From Streptomyces cavernae (GTDB taxonomy: Bacteria > Actinomycetota > Actinomycetes > Streptomycetales > Streptomycetaceae), in assembly GCF_004023625.1 (NCBI RefSeq), contig NZ_RPDJ01000033.1:62001-126000 (forward strand): a stretch of 64,000 nt of DNA, read 5' to 3'. Below are positions 59,633 through 64,000 of the stretch, piece by piece. The notes beneath the pieces were generated by a model that was given only the letters and a program-made list of their open reading frames with translations, was not told the origin of the DNA and searched no databases. Positions within the stretch are counted from its first letter, which is position 1. Every line of letters begins with the position of its first letter. Made by a program: the position numbers and the translations under genes.

Positions 59633-59983
59633 ATCCGTCTCCGACACGATGGTTCCGATGAGTCGGACATCCCACCGCACCGGCCCCCCGCCCGCCGGGT
59701 CATGTCGCAAACTGGTCCCACCCTGCTCCCACAGCGGCAGAACCTGTCCGTGGAGGGCCCCTGCGTCGACCACTCCCCGGCCAGACCCGCTCACTGTGCG
59801 GAACCCACCGAGCGGGGCGGCGGTTTCGGGGCAGCGGTACGGCAGAGGCTGTGGCGGCGGCAGCGGTTACGGCATCCGCAGCGGTTACGGCATGGCGGCG
59901 GCGTCAGCGATGAGCGTGTGGCCACGGCACCGGCAGCGGCTACGGCAACAGGTCGCGGTGCGGCCGTTGTCTAGGGTGGAACC
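59633..59983. other. Divergent gap with GCAGCGGTTACGGCA repeats
   Basis: 351 bases between the PAS-SpoIIE gene and the HAD gene. Four variants of GCAGCGGTTACGGCA occur at about 59831, 59870, 59888 and 59932. Apart from that I see no gene; promoters for both flanking genes should lie here. Confidence 0.55.
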
Positions 59984-60508
59984 GTGACGGAGAAAAGGGA
60001 GCCCAAGAAGTCGCGCGACACCGCGGGCAGGGACCGGCCACTGGCCCTGTTCGACCTGGACAACACCCTCGCCGGCACCGCCCACCGCCAGCACTTCCTG
60101 GAGCGCAGGCCGCGGGACTGGGACGCCTTCTTCGCCGCGGCACCCCAGGATCCGCCACTCGCGGAGGGCATCGCGCTGGTGACGGAGTACGCCCGCGACT
60201 GCGAGATCGTCTACCTCACCGGACGCCCGGAACGCTGCCGCCGGGACACCGTCGCCTGGCTCGCCGCCCAGGGCCTGCCCGACGGCCAGGTGTACATGCG
60301 CCGCAACGACGACCGTCGCCCCGCCCGCCACACCAAGCTGGCGATCCTGCGGAGGCTGGCGGCCGGGCGGGAGGTCCGCGTACTCGTGGACGACGACGAA
60401 CTCGTCTGCCAGGACGCGGAGCGGGCGGGTTTCCGCGTCCGACGGGCCCGCTGGGCGACCCCGTCGGACGCGCTGAAGGTGGCGCAGGAACGGGAAGGGC
60501 GCACCTGA
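59984..60508 (+). CDS. HAD-superfamily phosphatase (polynucleotide kinase 3'-phosphatase-like)
   Basis: 174-residue HAD-fold hydrolase. Motif I is ALFDLDNTLA with the nucleophile Asp, motif II is VYLTGRPE and motif III/IV is VLVDDDELVCQDA. The arrangement resembles the phosphatase domain of T4-type polynucleotide kinase/phosphatase and the small actinobacterial proteins annotated that way. The substrate is unproven: DNA/RNA ends or a small phosphate ester. The start is GTG at 59984 after AGGGTGG. It is convergent with dodecin, 17 bases apart. Confidence 0.8.
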   Translation: MTEKREPKKSRDTAGRDRPLALFDLDNTLAGTAHRQHFLERRPRDWDAFFAAAPQDPPLAEGIALVTEYARDCEIVYLTGRPERCRRDTVAWLAAQGLPDGQVYMRRNDDRRPARHTKLAILRRLAAGREVRVLVDDDELVCQDAERAGFRVRRARWATPSDALKVAQEREGRT

Positions 60509-60525
60509 CCCGCGCCGGCGGATAC

Positions 60526-60741
60526 TCAGTCCTCGCCCTCCAGGCGGAAACCTACCTTCAGGCCGACCTGGTAGTGCTCGATCTGACCGTTCTCGATCTG
60601 ACCGCGCACCTGGGTGACCTCGAACCAGTCCAGATTGCGCAGGGTCTGCGCGGCCCGGGAGATGCCGTTGCGGATGGCCTGGTCGATGCCCTCGTGCGAG
60701 GTGCCGACGATCTCCGTCACCCGGTAGGTGTGATGTGACAT
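60526..60741 (-). CDS. Dodecin (flavin/CoA-binding dodecamer protein)
   Basis: 71-residue dodecin with the family pattern TYRVTEIVGTSHEGIDQAI, NLDWFEVTQVRG (Trp stacks on flavin) and the C-terminal YQVGLKVGFRLE. Dodecins assemble as hollow dodecamers that store and protect flavins or CoA. ATG at 60741 has GAAAGGAAG ahead, overlapping the egtD stop region. It starts 13 bases after egtD on the same strand, so it is probably the last gene of the ergothioneine transcript, an association worth noting. Confidence 0.93.
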   Translation of the reverse strand: MSHHTYRVTEIVGTSHEGIDQAIRNGISRAAQTLRNLDWFEVTQVRGQIENGQIEHYQVGLKVGFRLEGED

Positions 60742-60754
60742 AGGGGTCTTCCTT

Positions 60755-61717
60755 TCAGCGAGCCGTGCTCAGTGACAGTGCGAACCGCCCTCGGGTATCC
60801 GTCCACCAGTGGGTCAATTCCAATCCGGCGGTGCCCAGTTCGTCCCGCACCCCGGCCTCCCGGAACTTCGCCGAGACCTCGGTGCGCAGCTCTTCGCCCG
60901 CGCCGAAGTCGACCGCCAGATCGACCGCCGGGATCTTCACGGTCTGCACCGTCCGCGAGCGCAGCCGCATTTCGATCCACTCCCGCTCGGCGTCCCAGAG
61001 GGCCACGTGGTCGAAGGCCTCCGGGTCGAAGTCCGCGCCGAGTTCGCGGTTGACCACGGTCAGTACGTTCTTGTTGAAGTCCGCCGTCACCCCGGCCGCG
61101 TCGTCGTACGCCGCCACCAGCTCCGACTCGTCCTTGACCAGGTCCGTGCCGAGCAGCAGCGCGTCCCCGGGCGCCAGCAGGGCCCGTACGGACGCGAGGA
61201 ACCGGGCCCGCTCGGCCGGCAGCAGATTGCCGATCGTGCCGCCGAGAAACGCCACCAGCCGCGGCCCCGGCGTCGGGGGAAGGGCGAGTCGGGCCGTGAA
61301 GTCGGCGATCAGCGCGTGCACCGAGAGCGACGGCCGCTCCGCGACCAGCGCCCGGCCCGCCTGCGTGAGCGCGCTCTCGCTGACGTCCACGGGCACGTAC
61401 GTGTGCAGCCCCGGCAGCTCGTCCAGCAGGTGCCGGGTCTTGTCGGACGAACCGGAGCCCAGCTCGACAAGGGTGCGTGCGCCGGTGGCGGACGCGATCT
61501 CCGCGGACCGGGCGAGCAGGATCTCCCGCTCGGCGCGCGTCGGGTAGTACTCGGGCAACTCGGTGATCTGCTCGAAGAGTTCGCTGCCGTAGGCGTCGTA
61601 GAACCACTTCGGCGGAAGCGTCTTCGGCTGGGCGGTGAGACCGCCCTGGACGTCGGCGCGGAGGGCGGCTTCGGTGGCGTCCTCCGGGAGGGTGCGGGTC
61701 AGCTGGAACGGGCTCAC
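60755..61717 (-). CDS. egtD: L-histidine N-alpha-methyltransferase EgtD
   Basis: 320-residue SAM-dependent methyltransferase that trimethylates histidine to hercynine, the first step of ergothioneine synthesis. Landmarks are LPPKWFYDAYGSELFEQIT, the SAM loop LVELGSGSSDKTRHLLD, GGTIGNLLPAER and the terminal HWWTDTRGRFALSLS that shapes the histidine pocket. The length equals mycobacterial EgtD. The start is GTG at 61717, overlapping the egtC stop by four bases. Dodecin follows. Confidence 0.95.
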   Translation of the reverse strand: MSPFQLTRTLPEDATEAALRADVQGGLTAQPKTLPPKWFYDAYGSELFEQITELPEYYPTRAEREILLARSAEIASATGARTLVELGSGSSDKTRHLLDELPGLHTYVPVDVSESALTQAGRALVAERPSLSVHALIADFTARLALPPTPGPRLVAFLGGTIGNLLPAERARFLASVRALLAPGDALLLGTDLVKDESELVAAYDDAAGVTADFNKNVLTVVNRELGADFDPEAFDHVALWDAEREWIEMRLRSRTVQTVKIPAVDLAVDFGAGEELRTEVSAKFREAGVRDELGTAGLELTHWWTDTRGRFALSLSTAR

Positions 61718-62469
61718 GCGGCGGGCTCCTTGAGGGGGGTCAGCAGGACGTCGGTGCGGCTCGCCGCGAGCAGCGTGCGGTCCGGCACCTGAAGCCAGTG
61801 CGGGTCGTCGTCGTAGGGTTCCGAGGCCACGACCGTGCGTCGGCCGGGTTCGGCGAGGTACCAGAGCGTGTCGCCCCAGGCCGTCGCGGCGATCGCCTCG
61901 CCATTGCTGAGCAGCAGGTTGAGCCGGGAGCCCGGGGCCGCCGCCGCGACCTCCAGCACCGTGTCGGCGAGCGCCTGCCCCTCCTCGTCGCCGCCCCGCA
62001 GCCGGCTGAGCACCAGCGCCCAGACGAACGCCGAGTCGCAGCGCGCCTCCATCGCCAGCACCTCGGCCGGCGGCAGGGTGCGCACGAGCGGCGCCAGGGA
62101 GCCGGGCCATCCGGCGACGGCGCCGTTGTGGCTGAACAGCCAGCGACCCCAGCCGTACGGGGCCGCCGCGGCCTCCGCGTCGGCACCCGCCAGGGTGGCG
62201 TCGCGTACCGCGGCGAGCACCGCCTCGGAACGCACCACCCGGGCGAGGTCGGCGAAGGACTGGTCGGCCCAGATGGGCCCGGCGCGACGGTAACGGGCGG
62301 GCACCGGGTCACCGGCCGCGTACCAGCCGACGCCGAAACCGTCGGCGTTGACCGTCCCGTACCGCTGCCGCCGAGGCGCCCAGGACTGGCGGAACAGACT
62401 GTGGGGCGGCTCCACCAGCAGCTTGCCCAACGGTTCCGCCGGCCCCAGGAAGGCGAGATGACGACACAT
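61714..62469 (-). CDS. egtC: Gamma-glutamyl-hercynylcysteine sulfoxide amidohydrolase EgtC
   Basis: 251-residue class II glutamine-amidotransferase-like hydrolase that removes glutamate from the EgtB product. The N-terminal nucleophile is Cys2 in MCRHLAFLG; NADGFGVGWY and LFSHNGAVAGW are the Ntn-fold signature. The start ATG at 62469 overlaps the egtB stop (TGATG), and its stop overlaps the egtD GTG, so B, C and D are translated in series. Confidence 0.95.
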   Translation of the reverse strand: MCRHLAFLGPAEPLGKLLVEPPHSLFRQSWAPRRQRYGTVNADGFGVGWYAAGDPVPARYRRAGPIWADQSFADLARVVRSEAVLAAVRDATLAGADAEAAAAPYGWGRWLFSHNGAVAGWPGSLAPLVRTLPPAEVLAMEARCDSAFVWALVLSRLRGGDEEGQALADTVLEVAAAAPGSRLNLLLSNGEAIAATAWGDTLWYLAEPGRRTVVASEPYDDDPHWLQVPDRTLLAASRTDVLLTPLKEPAA

Positions 62470-63788
62470 CAGACAGCTCCGTCCCCGGCCGACCGGGCGG
62501 TACGGAACCCGGAGAAGATCTGCCGCCTGATCGGATAGTCCCAGTTGCGGAACGTGCCCCGGCAGGCCACCGGGTCCACCGCGAAGGAACCGCCGCGCAG
62601 CACCTTGTACTCGGGACCGAAGAACACCTCGGAGTACTCCCGGTAGGGGAAAGCGGTGAAACCGGGGTACGGCGCGAAGTCACTGGCCGTCCATTCCCAC
62701 ACGTCCCCGATCAACTGCCTTACTCCGTAAGGGGATTCGCCCTCGGGATAGCTTCCGGCGGGCGCCGGCCGCAGATGCCGCTGACCGAGGTTTGCGTGCT
62801 CCGGAGCCGGGTCCGCGTCGCCCCACGGATAGCGCCTGGAACGTCCGGTGGCCGGGTCGTGCCGGGCGGCCTTCTCCCACTCGGCCTCGGTGGGCAGCCG
62901 CCGCCCCGCCCAGCGGGCATAGGCGTCGGCCTCGTACCAGCACACATGCACCACGGGCTCGTCGGCCGGTACGGGTTCGGTGACGCCGAAGCGCCGCCGC
63001 AGCCACTGTCCGGCCTCGCGGCGCCAGAACAGCGGAGCCGACACGGAGTTGCGGCGGATGTGGTCCCAGCCCTCCGGCGTCCACCAGCGCTCGTCGGTGT
63101 AGCCGCCGTCCTCGATGAACGCCTGGTACGCGCCGTTGGTCACCGGGGTGGTGTCCAGGTAGAACGCCGGCAACAGCCGCTCATGACCTGGGCGTTCGTT
63201 GTCCAGGGCCCAGGGCTCCGTAGAGGTGCCCATGGTGAACGGGCCCGCGGGGACGAGGACTTCGGCGGGACCGGTGAACGGCGGCGCGGGCGCCGGGTCG
63301 GGCGCGGTCAGCGCCACGGGACCCTTGCGGAGCTGATGAGTGATCAGCATCGTCTCGTCGTGCTGCTGTTCGTGCTGAGCGATCATGCCGAAGGCGAAGC
63401 CGGCGTCGGTCAGCCGGTCACCCGCGAACGGGGTCCGCTCCAGGACGTCGAGGGCGCGGCCGCGCACTTCCGCGGCGTAGTTCCGGGCCTCCACGGGCGG
63501 CAGCAGCGGCAGCGAGGGCCGCGCGGCGCGCGGATGCTCGAAGGCGTCGTACAGGCCGTCGATCTCCGGCCGCATCGCCTCGCGGCCGGCGACCGCCCGG
63601 AGCAGCCACAGCTCCTCCTGGTTGCCTATGTGCGCCAGGTCCCACACCAGCGGGGACATCAGCGGCGAGTGCTGGGCGGTGAGGTCGGGTGTGTCCACGC
63701 ACGTCGTGAGCAGCGTGGTGCGCCGGCGCGCGGTGGTCAGTGCGGTCAGGGCGCGCTCCCGCAGGAGTTCGAGTTCCCTGTCGGTCAT
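62469..63788 (-). CDS. egtB: Iron-dependent sulfoxide synthase EgtB
   Basis: 439-residue EgtB, the nonheme-iron enzyme that joins gamma-glutamylcysteine to hercynine with oxygen. An N-terminal DinB-like domain supplies iron ligands His53 (LAHIGN), His139 and His143 (QHEQQHDET), matching the characterised H51/H134/H138 set. The C-terminal FGE/sulfatase-modifying fold shows DTTPVTNGAYQAF, GRRLPTEAEWEKAAR, DVWEWTAS and RGGSFAVDP. The use of gamma-glutamylcysteine (EgtA present) indicates the mycobacterial-type route. The start ATG at 63788 overlaps the egtA stop (ATGA). Confidence 0.95.
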   Translation of the reverse strand: MTDRELELLRERALTALTTARRRTTLLTTCVDTPDLTAQHSPLMSPLVWDLAHIGNQEELWLLRAVAGREAMRPEIDGLYDAFEHPRAARPSLPLLPPVEARNYAAEVRGRALDVLERTPFAGDRLTDAGFAFGMIAQHEQQHDETMLITHQLRKGPVALTAPDPAPAPPFTGPAEVLVPAGPFTMGTSTEPWALDNERPGHERLLPAFYLDTTPVTNGAYQAFIEDGGYTDERWWTPEGWDHIRRNSVSAPLFWRREAGQWLRRRFGVTEPVPADEPVVHVCWYEADAYARWAGRRLPTEAEWEKAARHDPATGRSRRYPWGDADPAPEHANLGQRHLRPAPAGSYPEGESPYGVRQLIGDVWEWTASDFAPYPGFTAFPYREYSEVFFGPEYKVLRGGSFAVDPVACRGTFRNWDYPIRRQIFSGFRTARSAGDGAV

Positions 63789-64000
63789 GTGCTGATGTCC
63801 TTCCCATGGTCTCGGTGGTCCTCGCCATGGATGGAGGGTTCCTGGCCGTGCCGGTGTTCCACGTGGTCGAGCAGATCGTCGGCGGGGCAGCGGCCCCGGG
63901 TCACATAACGGTCGGTGAAGTCCGCGACCGCGCTCCGCACCTCCGCCGAGGCACCGAGCCGGGGCAGTGCCTCGGCCGCCGCGGCGAAACAGACGACGGC
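63785..64000 (-). CDS. egtA: Glutamate-cysteine ligase EgtA (3' end only)
   Basis: Partial: the window cuts the gene, leaving its last 71 codons. The readable C-terminus (AAAAEALPRLGASAEV, DFTDRYVTRGRCPADDLLDHV) fits the end of actinobacterial EgtA/GshA-type ligases, and the gene is placed directly before egtB with a 4-base ATGA overlap at 63785-63788. It would make gamma-glutamylcysteine for EgtB. The tail after DHVEHR is His/Asp-rich and probably unstructured. The catalytic part lies beyond the window. Confidence 0.85.
   Translation of the reverse strand, partial: AVVCFAAAAEALPRLGASAEVRSAVADFTDRYVTRGRCPADDLLDHVEHRHGQEPSIHGEDHRDHGKDIST

Noticed and set aside
57314..59974. An 886-codon plus-strand open frame opposite the PAS-SpoIIE gene
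   Set aside because: Antisense shadow; composition is Gly/Val/Asp-rich with no motifs, while the minus strand carries clear PAS, PP2C and ATPase motifs.

Overview
The window is about 64 kb of very GC-rich DNA. It has GTG/TTG starts, purine-rich GGAGG-type ribosome sites, hairpins without U-tracts and many single-domain regulators, and I read it as the chromosome of a Streptomyces or a very close relative. From memory, the right half (lipoprotein, rmdA, sdh, ornithine-lipid genes, egt) keeps the gene order of S. coelicolor around SCO0910-SCO0930; that recollection should be verified. I found no rRNA, tRNA, CRISPR array, phage or complete insertion sequence.

Layout. 0.1-11 kb: an AXE1 esterase, a secreted muralytic enzyme joining an Rpf-like transglycosylase to LysM and M23 domains, a DMT-family membrane protein, a FhuF-like ferric reductase, glgA-glgC, a secreted GH92 mannosidase and a WS/DGAT acyltransferase. 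11-21 kb: an unusual zinc-ribbon SDR, a classical SDR, an HD-domain protein, a 57-residue peptide gene with a GNAT, an amidase, a secreted GH20 hexosaminidase, and a VOC protein facing a WYL regulator. 21-30 kb: a divergent FadR-type regulator and an eight-gene operon that appears to import L-fucose by ABC transport and degrade it by the non-phosphorylative route. 30-44 kb: a lipase maturation factor protein, two GNAT/repair genes, a PAS-GAF-SpoIIE regulator, an ECF sigma / unknown / anti-sigma trio, a universal stress protein, a MITE-like inverted-repeat element, a Tat-type polysaccharide deacetylase, a class F sortase facing a wall-type protein without LPXTG, two membrane proteins and a Lipoprotein_15 family lipoprotein. 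44-54 kb: a methyltransferase overlapping rmdA (c-di-GMP phosphodiesterase), a noncoding hairpin array, LysR, and sdhCAB. 53-64 kb: an OlsB-OlsA ornithine-lipid pair, a luciferase-like monooxygenase with LysR, a triple-PAS SpoIIE phosphatase, a HAD phosphatase, dodecin, and the ergothioneine operon egtA(partial)BCD.

How the genes work together. The fucose operon is nearly self-contained: binding lipoprotein, ATPase, permease, fuconate dehydratase, SDR, aldo-keto reductase, mutarotase and lactonase are joined mainly by 4-base stop/start overlaps. It has FadR-like operator sites in front, one rare TTA (bldA) codon in its first gene, and a strong hairpin between its transport and catabolic halves. 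The secreted GH92 and GH20 enzymes nearby suggest a wider capacity to strip eukaryotic-type glycans. egtBCD are translationally coupled, and dodecin follows egtD by 13 bases where other actinobacteria often carry egtE. Several gaps hold repeats rather than genes: tandem hairpins, 16-base tandem repeats and a 248-base element with inverted ends. I rank these and the zinc-ribbon SDR as the least explained features of the window.
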